Below are positions 45,703 through 54,171 of a stretch of 64,000 nt of DNA, piece after piece (position 1 is the stretch's first letter; every line of letters begins with the position of its first letter). Both the position numbers and the translations under genes were made by a program. Under the pieces are notes generated by a model. That model did not search any database. It was not told the origin of the DNA and was given only the letters and a program-made list of their open reading frames with translations. This DNA comes from RPRB01 sp035543115. GTDB lineage: Bacteria; Myxococcota; Myxococcia; Myxococcales; Myxococcaceae. The stretch is taken from the NCBI GenBank assembly GCA_035543115.1, contig DATKKF010000058.1:21609-85608 (forward strand). Direction: 5' to 3'.

Positions 45703-46137
45703 CTACGGACCAGTTGCTGCGTTCCGCGAGGACCACAGCGCGAGCGCGAGGCAGAGGGTGTTTGCCGCGCTCAGCGCCAGGGGTGGAAGGAAGAAGAACC
45801 GAACCACGAGGACCAGCTGGGCCACGTTGGCGACCAGGTACGCGAGGACGATTGGACGCAGGCGATGCGCCTCCTTCACCGCGAGCATTGCCAGCAGCCA
45901 GAGGACCACGGCCTCGAGCAACAGGAAGACGCTCACCGTGAGGCCGAATCCCTCGTAGAAATCCCAGTAGGTCCTCTCCGAGCCCAGGACAAGGAAGCGG
46001 TAGGACTTCATGAATCCGATCACCGTGCTGGTCGCGCCGCCGCCCTGTGACGGCGTCCAGGGCATCCCGGCGGAATGCCCGAGGAAATAGAGGAAGCTCA
46101 GGACCGAGGCGGCGCGCAGAAGTGCGGAGGGTTTCAT
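45703..46137 (-). CDS. Small four-helix membrane protein
   Basis: 144 aa with four predicted membrane helices (LLRAASVLSFLYFLGHS; LTVSVFLLLEAVVLWLLAML; PIVLAYLVANVAQLVLVV; ALSAANTLCLALALW) and a soluble loop PWTPSQGGGATSTVI after helix 1. Resembles small conserved membrane proteins of the LIC_13387-like type; function unknown. The 90-nt gap upstream to the radical SAM gene shows no other feature. Confidence 0.6.
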   Translation of the reverse strand: MKPSALLRAASVLSFLYFLGHSAGMPWTPSQGGGATSTVIGFMKSYRFLVLGSERTYWDFYEGFGLTVSVFLLLEAVVLWLLAMLAVKEAHRLRPIVLAYLVANVAQLVLVVRFFFLPPLALSAANTLCLALALWSSRNAATGP

Positions 46138-46227
46138 GGGGTTGGCGATGGCCGCGGGACTGAACCGGGGATTCTACTGCGGCGTGGAGCTCACTCGGGA
46201 AGCCCTCCAGGGCAGGTGGAAGCCGGA

Positions 46228-47256
46228 TCAGAGCAGCGAGAGCTGCGCCCCGGCCCGCTCGGGGCGCCGGAAGGTGTCGGGCCGTGCCTCGTCCGGCCAG
46301 CGCGGCTCGAGGCCGACCTTGCGGGCCTGAGCGGCGAAGAGCGCGGCGATGGCCTCGGCGTACTGCCCCTCGCCGCGTTGCCGCAGCCCCCAGGTGGAGT
46401 CGTACATCTTGCCGCCGCGGGTCTCCTGGATCCGGTGCCGGACCTTGTCCGCGCGGAGGGGGAGGGCCTCGCGCAGACGTTGCTCGAACACGGGCCGGAC
46501 AGAGCCAGGAAGCCGGAGGAGCACGAACCCGGCGAACTTCGCTCCGGCGCTGGCCGCATCCGCGAGCACGCGCGAGACGCCGTCGTCCAGCCCGGGGACG
46601 ATGGGCGCGATGCTCACCCCGACGCGGATGCCGGCAGCGGCGAGGCGCTCGATGACCCGGAGGCGGCGCCGCGGTGTCGCGACCCCCGGCTCGAGGGCGC
46701 GCGCGACGTCCTGGTCGTGGAATGGCAGGCTGATGGCCACGCTCAGGCTCGCGGAGCGCTCGAGCTCCTGGAGCACGTCGATGTCGCGCTCGATGATGGG
46801 CGACTTGGTGATGACGCCCACCGGGTTCCGGAACTCGGCGCAGACCTCGAGGCAACCCCGGGTGAGTCGCAGCGACGCCTCGAGCGGCTGGTAGCAGTCC
46901 GTCACCCCGCTGAAGACGACCAGCTCCCCCCTCCAGGACGGCTTCCAGAACGCTTCGCGGAGCAGCTCGGGTGCGCGGCGCTTCACGACCACCTGGGTGT
47001 CGAAGTCGGTGCCCGCGCCGAAGCCGAGGTACTCGTGCCCCGGCCGCGCGTAGCAGTAGGCGCAGGCGTGCATGCAGCCCCGGTACGGGTTCACGCTGAA
47101 CCGGAAGCCGACGTCGGGGCTGTCGTTGGTGGCGAGGATGCCCTTCGTGGCGTCGTCCCAGACGTGCACCGAGGCGCGCGGATGGTCCTCCTCGAGGTAC
47201 TCCAGCGCGGTGGGGGCGAAGGGGTTCGGTGGGTTGGACCAGGCCCGGGGCTTCAT
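46228..47256 (-). CDS. Radical SAM protein, PA0069/Rv2578c family
   Basis: 342-aa radical SAM enzyme. The [4Fe-4S] cluster motif C-x3-C-x2-C is in RGCMHACAYCYARPGHEY; downstream conserved segments VVFSGVTDCYQPLE, TKSPIIERDIDVLQEL and SIAPIVPGLDDG are typical of the spore-photoproduct-lyase-related PA0069 group. Substrate unknown. ATG 47256 (MKPRAWSNPPNPF) is the conserved start; an earlier TTG is unlikely. 87 nt after hmgA on the same strand. Confidence 0.85.
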   Translation of the reverse strand: MKPRAWSNPPNPFAPTALEYLEEDHPRASVHVWDDATKGILATNDSPDVGFRFSVNPYRGCMHACAYCYARPGHEYLGFGAGTDFDTQVVVKRRAPELLREAFWKPSWRGELVVFSGVTDCYQPLEASLRLTRGCLEVCAEFRNPVGVITKSPIIERDIDVLQELERSASLSVAISLPFHDQDVARALEPGVATPRRRLRVIERLAAAGIRVGVSIAPIVPGLDDGVSRVLADAASAGAKFAGFVLLRLPGSVRPVFEQRLREALPLRADKVRHRIQETRGGKMYDSTWGLRQRGEGQYAEAIAALFAAQARKVGLEPRWPDEARPDTFRRPERAGAQLSLL

Positions 47257-47343
47257 CGGGCGCCATGCTGTAGGGAACAAATGTTCAGGTCAAGCCATCG
47301 ACCGAGCCAGCTGCCGTTCCTGCGACGTTCCAGCGCGGGCTGC

Positions 47344-48513
47344 TCAATCGCCGGGCGGGATGAAGCTGTCCTGGTAGCCCGGATCCTCGACTGCCAGCGC
47401 GGCCGCGGTCGTCTTCAGCGGCAGCGCGGTGTCGAGCATCACCGCCAGCTCGTCGGTCCGGGACTGCCCAATGCTGCCCTCGTATGCCCCCGGATGCGGC
47501 CCGTGCGCCACGCCGGCCGGATGGTGGCTCACGCTGCCCGGGCCCACGCCGCGACGGCTGGTGAAGTTCCCCCGCGCGTAGAACAGGAACTCGTCGCAGT
47601 CGATCGACGCGTGCGGGTACGGGCAGGGAATGGCCTCGGGATGGAAGTCCACCACCCGGGGCACGAAGCTGCAGACGAGCGCCCCCCGCGCGGCGAACGT
47701 CCCGTGCCAGGTGGGCGGCAGGTGTACCAGGCCCGCGCGCGGCTGGAAGTTCAGGATGGGGAAGGCCCAGGGGTACACCGTCCCGTCCCACCCCACGATG
47801 TCCAGCGGCGAGTGCCGGTAGCGAAAGCCGTGGAAGGCCTGGCCCTTCTTCACCACCAGGTCGCGGATGTCCTCGTCCATCGGCCCCTTGAACTCGGGGC
47901 GCTTGAAGTCGCGGTGGCTGTAGGGCGCGTCCATCCGCAGCTGGCCGACCTCGTTCCGCCACTGCCGCGGCAGGTGCAGGCCGCCGTTGAGCTCCATCCA
48001 CAGCCACCCCTGCGGCCCGGCGTCCGGGATCAGCCGGTGGAGCAGCCCGCGAGGAACGAACAGGTAATCGTCCGCGCCGAAGCGCACGTCGCCGAGCGCA
48101 GTCCGCAGGATGCCGCCGCCCTGGTGGATCCAGAACAGCTCGTCGGCGTCGGCGTTGCTCAGGTAGACCGGATCGGGCCGGTCCGGGAAGGCCATCCCCA
48201 GCGTGACGTCGGCGTTGAACAGCAGCGGGGTGCGTGCGTTCACTGGCGCGCCGCCCTTCCGGGCCATGTCTTGCGTCTTGTAGTGGCGCTTGGCGAGCCG
48301 GCGGCCCTCGGTGGCATCCTCCGGCCGGGACCACCCGTGCCTGGCCTCGGCGAGCCGCTGGGTGTGCGGCGCCCGCTGGTGGTAGGCGATGGTGTACGGG
48401 CCCTCGAACCCCTCCTGGGTGACGCACTCCTCGAAGGCCAGCTCGCCACCCGGAAGCCGCAGCTGGATGTGGTGCTTCCTGGGGATGGTGCCGAAGGCCA
48501 GCCGCTCGATCAT
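47344..48513 (-). CDS. hmgA: Homogentisate 1,2-dioxygenase
   Basis: 389-aa Fe(II) dioxygenase opening the homogentisate ring to maleylacetoacetate. The C-terminal cupin has PRVVDFHPEAIPCPYPHASIDCDE and FTSRRGVGPGSVSHHPAGVAHGPHPG, with the His/Glu iron ligands in this area. Last gene of the tyrosine operon, 11 nt after hpd. ATG 48513 (MIERLAFG). Confidence 0.92.
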   Translation of the reverse strand: MIERLAFGTIPRKHHIQLRLPGGELAFEECVTQEGFEGPYTIAYHQRAPHTQRLAEARHGWSRPEDATEGRRLAKRHYKTQDMARKGGAPVNARTPLLFNADVTLGMAFPDRPDPVYLSNADADELFWIHQGGGILRTALGDVRFGADDYLFVPRGLLHRLIPDAGPQGWLWMELNGGLHLPRQWRNEVGQLRMDAPYSHRDFKRPEFKGPMDEDIRDLVVKKGQAFHGFRYRHSPLDIVGWDGTVYPWAFPILNFQPRAGLVHLPPTWHGTFAARGALVCSFVPRVVDFHPEAIPCPYPHASIDCDEFLFYARGNFTSRRGVGPGSVSHHPAGVAHGPHPGAYEGSIGQSRTDELAVMLDTALPLKTTAAALAVEDPGYQDSFIPPGD

Positions 48514-48524
48514 CGCCCCTGCTC

Positions 48525-49682
48525 CTAGACCCGGCCCGCGGCCTTCTGGTCGCGCTCGATGCTCTCGAACAGCGAGCGGAAGTTCCCCGCGCCGAAGCCC
48601 TTGTCACCCTTCCGCTGGATGACCTCGTAGAAGAACGGCCCGGCCTCGCGGTCACCGTACAGGCTGGCCGCGTCCTTCATGAAGATCTGCAAGAGGTAGC
48701 TGTGCTCCTTGTTGCCATCGATGAGGATGCGCAGACGCCGCAGGTCGTCCGGGTTCTCGTCGATGCGGCCGATGCCGAACACCTCCAGCCGCTTGCCGAG
48801 CTGGTCGTAGTAGCTGTCCGGGGTGTCCATGAACTGGACGGCCCGGGTCTTCAGCATCCCCTCGACCGCCGGGATGATCGCCTCGACCCCGAGCGCCAGG
48901 TGCTGGATGCCCTCGCCCCGGTTGTCCTCGACGAAGATGTTGATCTGCGAGGCGCGGAAGTTGGGCCGGGCGGGCTCGTTGTTGGCGAACTTCACCCCGG
49001 ACTCTGGATCCCACATCACCGTCGACCGCAGGCCCGATCCCTTCTGCAAGGTGTCCGCCGCGTCGTCGGTGTGGAACTCGATCTTCCAGAAGCGCTCCAG
49101 CCCGAGCACTTGCTCCATCCACATGATGGCCGGCATCAGGGTGCGGAAGTTCGACGTCACGTGGTCGATGACGTTGAAGCCGTACCGGTTCTGATCGCCG
49201 GCCTGCTTCTCGTGGAAGATCATCCCCGGGAAGAGCGGCCGGTATCCGTCGCGCTCGGCGAAGCGGAAGGTGGTGTCACCGAACGGAGTGGTGATCGAGA
49301 ACCAGCTCAGCTTCCCGCCCCGGTTGTCCCGGACGGTCTGGATGTCGTCGATGAGGGTCGCCCCGCGCCGGTCGAGGAGGCGGAAGGTCCTCTCCACGTC
49401 CTTCACCGCGAAGGTCAGCGTCCCGACGCCGTCGGGGTGCTTGTCGAGCCACCGCGCCGCGCGCCCGCCCTCGCCCCGTGGCTGGCTGACGACCAGCACG
49501 ATGTCGCCGGCCTGGAACACCAGGCTCTGCTGCTTCCCGCGGGCGGTGAGGTCGGGGTCGCTGCCGCCGATCTCCTTGAAGTCCATCCCTTGCGTGTAGA
49601 AGCGGCGGCTCCGCTCCAGGTCGCGCACGTACCAGTGCGCGGATTCGATTCCGAGGAGTCCGAGGGATTCGTTCTGGGCCAT
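48525..49682 (-). CDS. hpd: 4-hydroxyphenylpyruvate dioxygenase
   Basis: 385-aa Fe(II) enzyme forming homogentisate from 4-hydroxyphenylpyruvate. Two VOC-fold halves; iron ligands fall in VIDHVTSNF (His), IQHLALGV (His) and FFYEVIQRKG (Glu), and the C-terminal GFGAGNFRSLFESIE is the family ending. Starts 16 nt after maiA. Confidence 0.94.
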   Translation of the reverse strand: MAQNESLGLLGIESAHWYVRDLERSRRFYTQGMDFKEIGGSDPDLTARGKQQSLVFQAGDIVLVVSQPRGEGGRAARWLDKHPDGVGTLTFAVKDVERTFRLLDRRGATLIDDIQTVRDNRGGKLSWFSITTPFGDTTFRFAERDGYRPLFPGMIFHEKQAGDQNRYGFNVIDHVTSNFRTLMPAIMWMEQVLGLERFWKIEFHTDDAADTLQKGSGLRSTVMWDPESGVKFANNEPARPNFRASQINIFVEDNRGEGIQHLALGVEAIIPAVEGMLKTRAVQFMDTPDSYYDQLGKRLEVFGIGRIDENPDDLRRLRILIDGNKEHSYLLQIFMKDAASLYGDREAGPFFYEVIQRKGDKGFGAGNFRSLFESIERDQKAAGRV

Positions 49683-49698
49683 GGTGCGTGTTCCTTGT

Positions 49699-50343
49699 TC
49701 AGCGCGGCGCGCGCTCGGCGTCCGGCTGGCGGTCGGGGTGGGCGGCCTGGAAGGCGGGCAGGGTCTCGCACGCCGCCTCGACGCGGGTGAGGGTGGGGAA
49801 CGGGGTGAGGTCGAACTTCCAGCGCCGGGCAGCGTAGAGCTGGGGCACCAGGCAGCAATCGGCGAACGAGGGCGCATCGCCGACCGAGAACCGACCGGCC
49901 GTCCGGGAGGTCTCCTCTTCCAGCGCGGTCAGGCCTCGCGTCAGGAAGAAGTGAACCCACGCGCGGTCGTCGCCTCCCGCCGCCTTCACCTGTCCGGTGA
50001 CGAGCGGTGTCTGGAACGGCTGGATGCCCGAGTTGACCATCTCCGCGAGCTGGCGGGCGCGTGCCCGGAGCCAGGGGTCTGCCGGGAGGAGCGGCGGCGA
50101 CGGGAAGCGCTGCTCGAGGTGGTCGAGGATGGCCAGGCTCTGTGCGAGCCGGCGGATGGCCCCGCCGTCGTGCCACTCCAGGAGTGGCACGGACTCCAGG
50201 AGGTTGAGCTTCCGGTAGGGCTCCTCGTGCTGCTGCCCCTGGAGGAGATTCACCGCCTGGTACTCGTAGGCGACGCCCTTCCAGGCGAGCGCGATGCGCA
50301 CCCGCCACGTCGCCCCGCTGCGCCAGTAGCCGTAGAGCTTCAT
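49699..50343 (-). CDS. maiA: Maleylacetoacetate isomerase (zeta-class GST)
   Basis: 214-aa glutathione-dependent isomerase. Begins KLYGYWRSGATWRVRIALAW, the zeta-GST opening, but the usual SSCS active-site is SGAT here, so the active-site Cys is absent (known in some bacterial members). ESVPLLEWHDG and the GST C-terminal SFADCCLVPQLYAARRW are present. ATG overlaps the fah stop (ATGA). Confidence 0.85.
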   Translation of the reverse strand: MKLYGYWRSGATWRVRIALAWKGVAYEYQAVNLLQGQQHEEPYRKLNLLESVPLLEWHDGGAIRRLAQSLAILDHLEQRFPSPPLLPADPWLRARARQLAEMVNSGIQPFQTPLVTGQVKAAGGDDRAWVHFFLTRGLTALEEETSRTAGRFSVGDAPSFADCCLVPQLYAARRWKFDLTPFPTLTRVEAACETLPAFQAAHPDRQPDAERAPR

Positions 50344-51320
50344 CCGGGCGCCCTCACCGTCTGCGAGATGCGGCCGAAGAGGCTCCGGCCCGCGGGGTCG
50401 AAGGTCTCCACCTCGATGTGGTCGCCCACCACCATGAAGGGGGTGGTGGGTTTGCCCTGCTCGATGGTCTCGATCATCCGCCGCTCGGCCAGGCAGCTGA
50501 TGCCGCGCGCGCGGTCCTCGTTGCTCACCGTCCCGCTGCCGAGCAAGGTGCCGGCGGTGAAGGCCCGCGTCTTCGCCACGTGCTCGAGCAGCTGGAAGAA
50601 GGAGAAGTGCATCTCCGGGCCGGCCTCGGTGTCGCCCACCACGCGGCCGTTGAGCGTGGACCGGACCCGCACCTGCGCCCGACCGTCGCGCCAGGCTGGG
50701 CCGAGCTCGTCCGGTGTCACCGCGAACGGGCCGAACGCGGAGGCGGGCTTGCTCTGGAAGAAGCCGAAGCCCTTGGCCAGCTCGGCGGGGATGAGGTTGC
50801 GCAGGCTGACGTCGTTGCACTGGGTGACGAGGCGCACGTACTTCCCGGCTTCGGCGGCCCTGGTCCCGAGCGGGACGTCGCCGAGCACCACGACGATCTC
50901 CGACTCGAAGTCCATCCCCCAGGCGGGGTCCGGCAACACCAGGTCGTCGGTCGGCCCGAGCAGCACCCCCGAGCCGCCCTGGTAGACGAGCGGATCCGTC
51001 TCCAGCGTCGGGGGAGGCTCGGCCCCGCGCGCCTTGCGCACCAGCCGGACGTGGTTGAGGTACGCCGAGCCGTCCACCCACTCGTAGGCCCGGGGCAGCG
51101 GGGCGTGCAGCTGGCGCACGTCGAGCGGCTCGCCGTCCAGCCTCCCGGCGTCGAGGCGCTCGGACAGCGCGCGCAGGCCGACCTCGGTGGAGTCCCACGC
51201 ATCGAGTGCCGCCTGGAGCGTGCGTGCCACGTCGTGGGCACGGGCGAACGCGGCCCCGTCGCGGCGCACCACCACCAGCGCACCGTCCCGGGTTCCATCT
51301 CGCAGGGTCGCCAGCTTCAT
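50340..51320 (-). CDS. Fumarylacetoacetate hydrolase family protein
   Basis: 326-aa FAH-fold enzyme expected to cleave fumarylacetoacetate to fumarate and acetoacetate, judged from its place in the tyrosine operon. Metal ligands lie in GMDFESEIVVVLG, and QCNDVSLRNLIPAELAKGFGFFQSKPASAFGPF, plus LNGRVVGD and GSGTVSNEDR, are family motifs. It is shorter than classical FAH (about 420 aa), as in many bacterial pathways. Coupled to both neighbours by ATGA overlaps. Confidence 0.85.
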   Translation of the reverse strand: MKLATLRDGTRDGALVVVRRDGAAFARAHDVARTLQAALDAWDSTEVGLRALSERLDAGRLDGEPLDVRQLHAPLPRAYEWVDGSAYLNHVRLVRKARGAEPPPTLETDPLVYQGGSGVLLGPTDDLVLPDPAWGMDFESEIVVVLGDVPLGTRAAEAGKYVRLVTQCNDVSLRNLIPAELAKGFGFFQSKPASAFGPFAVTPDELGPAWRDGRAQVRVRSTLNGRVVGDTEAGPEMHFSFFQLLEHVAKTRAFTAGTLLGSGTVSNEDRARGISCLAERRMIETIEQGKPTTPFMVVGDHIEVETFDPAGRSLFGRISQTVRAPG

Positions 51321-52096
51321 GGGGAGGCCTCGGGCTTTTGTCCGTCGGCGCCGAGGGTGTCAAGGCGCATCGTTTCTCCCAGCGCCGCGCGGAGCGTCAG
51401 GGCGTCGTGCACTGCATGCCCGCCGATGTCGTTGTTGAAGAATACGTAGGCGTCCATCCCGCGCCGGCGGGTGCGGAGGAGGTCACGGGCGACCGGGTCC
51501 AGCGCGCCGGGCCCGTACCGCCCGCCGTACTTCGCCCCTGCGCCGTGGAATCGCAGGTAGCGGAAGCCACCGGTCAGCCGGGGAGGGGAGAGCGGAATCA
51601 GGTCGTGCTCACAGAACGCGGCCCGGTGCGCGTCCAGCACGGCGCAGGTCTCGGGCAGGTACCAGCTCGGCTCGCGGAACTCGACGGCGTGGCGGAGGCC
51701 CCGGGGCAGCGCGGCGAGGAACTTGTCCAGGCGTGGCAGCGCGTCGACGTCGAACCGAGGCGGAAGCTGCCAGAGCACCACCGCGAGCTTCGGCCGCAGC
51801 GGCCGGAGTGGGGCGAAGAAGCGTTTCAGCGCCTCGGCCGGGTCCCTCAGCTTCTTCATGTGGGTGATGTACCGGCTGCCCTTGGCGGCGAAGACGAAGC
51901 CCGGTGGGGTGGTGTCGCGCCAGCGCTCGGCGGAGGCCGTGGTCGCCAGCCGGTAGAACGTGGCGTTCAGCTCGAGCGTGTCGAACAGGCTCGCGTATCG
52001 CGTGAGCCACCATCCGGTCCCGACCCCTGGCGGATAGAGCACGCCCCGCCAGTGCCGATACTGGTATCCGCTGGTGCCGACGAGGACGCGCGCCAT
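51317..52096 (-). CDS. DUF72 family protein
   Basis: 259-aa TIM-barrel-like DUF72 (YecE) protein. VLVGTSGYQYRHWRGVLYPP, LELNATFYRLA, YITHMKKLRDP, HAVEFREPSWYL and YVFFNNDIGGHAVHDA are the family blocks. Biochemical role unknown. ATG 52096 begins the family N-terminus; the same frame is open upstream through the tRNA-Gly antisense strand. First gene of the fah-maiA-hpd-hmgA transcription unit, overlapping fah by ATGA. Confidence 0.88.
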   Translation of the reverse strand: MARVLVGTSGYQYRHWRGVLYPPGVGTGWWLTRYASLFDTLELNATFYRLATTASAERWRDTTPPGFVFAAKGSRYITHMKKLRDPAEALKRFFAPLRPLRPKLAVVLWQLPPRFDVDALPRLDKFLAALPRGLRHAVEFREPSWYLPETCAVLDAHRAAFCEHDLIPLSPPRLTGGFRYLRFHGAGAKYGGRYGPGALDPVARDLLRTRRRGMDAYVFFNNDIGGHAVHDALTLRAALGETMRLDTLGADGQKPEASP

Positions 52097-52215
52097 CCGG
52101 GGGTACGGTAGCCACGCCCACCGGAACATCCAGGACGAGCGGGTCCGCCTCGGCTGCGTGCCGTGAAGCGGCTTGAACCCGGGGGGGCGGTCGTAGTACC
52201 TCGATCGGGTCGTTC

Positions 52216-52287
52216 GCGGGAGTAGCTCAGTGGTAGAGCATCGGCTTCCCAAGCCGAGGGTCGCGGGTTCGACCCCCGTCTCCCGCT
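52216..52287 (+). tRNA. tRNA-Gly(CCC)
   Basis: Acceptor GCGGGAG/CTCCCGC pairs fully; D-loop AGCTCAGTGGTAGAGCA, T-arm GGGTTCGACCCCC; anticodon stem TCGGC/GCCGA with loop TTCCCAA gives CCC (52248-52250). 72 nt, no encoded CCA. Its 3' end abuts the decayed integrase gene, so it is the probable attachment site of an integrated element. Confidence 0.95.
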
Positions 52288-53400
52288 CAGTCAAAGCACC
52301 TGAAAGGCGGGCGGAAATCCCGCCCCCTTTCCCCGGTGGATCGTCGTCCGGATCAATCTGCCGGAGATCTGCCGTGCGGGATGCGCTCGCCACGGCGGAC
52401 CGTGGGACGAGCTCCGCCGTCTTCGCTTCGCCGAGGAGCCTCAGCTTGCCGAGCTCGGCCTGGAGGTAGCCTGGAGCCAGGTGGCCGTACGTCTCGGTCG
52501 TGAGCCGGAGGTCGCGGTGGCGGAGGAGCTTCTGCACGGCCACCGCGTCCGCGCCGGCCATGAAGAGAAGGCTCGCCGCCGAGTGCCTCAGATCGTGAAA
52601 GCGAATCGGACGCACGTGTGGCTTCGGCCAGAGCAGGCAGTGGTGCTCCGGACACCGGCGCTGGCCGTTGTCGGGCGCATCGTCTCGGTGCGCGCATCGG
52701 TGGCGCCGGCAGACGTGCGTCCAGTAGGTCACCAGGCCAGCCCGGGCCATCGCTCTGCGCAGCACCGCCGCCAGGTCCGTGTCCTCGGCGAACATCTCCC
52801 CGTCGGGTCCAGGGAAGACGAGCGGGCTCGGCGAGCTGTCGATGGCGTGCCGGAGGAACGGCACGAGCTCCGGGTGGATGGGGATGGCGTCTCCGTGTCC
52901 CCCTTCGTCGTCGCCCGCCCTCCCGACCGCCGAACGAGGATGGGGCCGCGCTCCAGGTCCACGTCCTCCTTCCGCAGCGCCCGGAGCTCGCCCTTTCGCA
53001 GCCCGGTGTACAGCGCCGCGGCGAAGAGCGGCCGCCAGCGCCGCGCGAGCTGCTCGAGGACGACCGGGACCTCCTCGACGGGCAGGTAGTCTCCTACGAC
53101 GCCCTTGGGGACAGGCTTGCGATGCACATCGGTCACCGGGTTCACGCCCGTCCACCAACCCTTGCGCCGCGCGGTGGTGAATGCGCGCGACACGTAACCC
53201 CGGAGGTGGTTCACGGTCTGCGGGGCGAGCCCTCCCGCGAGCTTCTCATCCAGGAAGTTCTCGAGGTCCGATGCCTTGAGCTGCGACACCACCATGTCCG
53301 CCAGGGCCGAACCGAGGAGGTGCTTCGCGAGGGGGGCGATCTCGATCGTCCCGAGGTCGACGCCGAAGAAGTGAGCTCGCCAGTGTCCCGAAGAGACGAC
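52288..53400 (-). pseudogene. Tyrosine recombinase/integrase with zinc-ribbon insertion, decayed
   Basis: Site-specific integrase adjoining tRNA-Gly. The core-binding part (VSQLKASDLENFLDEKL, TVNHLRGYVSRAF) and catalytic Arg (YTGLRKGELRALR) are in one frame. After the five-base C run at 52899-52903 the frame must shift by one (AIPIHPELVPF). The remaining catalytic residues follow: HDLRHS, LRHRDLRLTTETYGHL with the Tyr nucleophile. An insertion before HDLRHS contains VCRRHRC and CPEHHC, a likely zinc ribbon. The N-terminus is missing and no start codon exists near 53400. The last codons read antisense through the tRNA without a stop. Confidence 0.75.
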
Positions 53401-53450
53401 GGCCCGAGCACTGCGCCCGGGCCGCGACCTCGACTGGCTTCGGCCTCGTC

Positions 53451-53615
53451 TCAGGCCGAGCGCTCGATTGTGGAGCTCTGGACGGTGTAGTCGCGGACCA
53501 GCAGGGCGCCAGCACCGAAGTACCCGAGCGCGAGAAGGACGCCGGCGAGCAGCACGTTCGAGCGACGGCGGGAATTCTGGAAGATGCTGGACACCGGCGG
53601 GGTCTGGGCGTTCAT
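53451..53615 (-). CDS. 54-aa single-helix membrane protein
   Basis: Small gene with a strong RBS (GGAAGGAGAAG, ATG about 9 nt later). Protein: basic N-terminus (NAQTPPVSSIFQNSRRRSN), one hydrophobic helix (VLLAGVLLALGYFGAGALLV, about residues 20-39), then a short exported tail. Function unknown. It ends 50 nt before the integrase remnant and may be cargo of the same element. Confidence 0.55.
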   Translation of the reverse strand: MNAQTPPVSSIFQNSRRRSNVLLAGVLLALGYFGAGALLVRDYTVQSSTIERSA

Positions 53616-53930
53616 GGGGGGCTTCTCCTTCCGGCGTCACCTCGCCGGACGCCTCGACACAGATGCAGCGCTCATGCCCTTCTGCGCCCATGACGCGACC
53701 CGCGGTCGTCACGGGCGGTTCGCCCGCCTGCGCACACACGCGCCGGTGCGCCCCGGGAGACGGGGATTCGAGTGGGAGGTGCTCGCCGCGCAACAACGGA
53801 AGCCGGCTGACTCAGCCATCGGCGTTACCTTCTGACACGCTTCCCTTCGGAGTTCGGCCGCGACATGAGGACGCACCCGGGGAGGAGTCGACGGTCGTCA
53901 CGGTCCGGATTCCCCCCGACCGGAAGCCTG
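53616..53930. other. 315-nt stretch without a recognised gene
   Basis: Between the 54-aa gene and the protease remnant. Open frames here show no family resemblance on either strand. It should contain the promoter of the 54-aa gene on the minus strand, but no clear element was seen. Confidence 0.6.
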
Positions 53931-54171
53931 GTCGACTCCCCGTTCCGCTCGATCCGTCATCCCATTGCGTGAGCTCGCTCGGAGTTGAACGTCTATGCGA
54001 ACGGGAACTCCGGCGTCGCCTTTCCCCAGCTGAACACCTGGTACGTCGCGGCACAGACCGAGCGCTAATGTCGGCCATGCCATCCTCTCAGGAACCGGAA
54101 CGACGCCTGAGAATTACGAGATCGTCGCCGTCTTCAATTCCAGCATCGGGACGTCGGGCTGCCTCAGCGGT
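53931..54171 (+). pseudogene. Degraded 5' part of the PA-domain protease
   Basis: In one frame VDSPF, then an in-frame TGA (53970-53972), then LNVYANGNSGVAFPQLN and TWYVAAQTER ending at TAA; in the next frame SANVGHAILSGTGTPEN leads directly into the intact protease frame. These pieces resemble the N-terminal half of secreted PA-domain metalloproteases, so the gene's front has been broken by a stop and a frameshift, or the sequence is wrong here. Confidence 0.5.

Noticed and set aside
51317..53158. An integrase-DUF72 fusion gene
   Set aside because: DUF72 has its own family start at 52096 and the joined part passes through a tRNA gene; treated as a read-through artefact and reported only as an observation.
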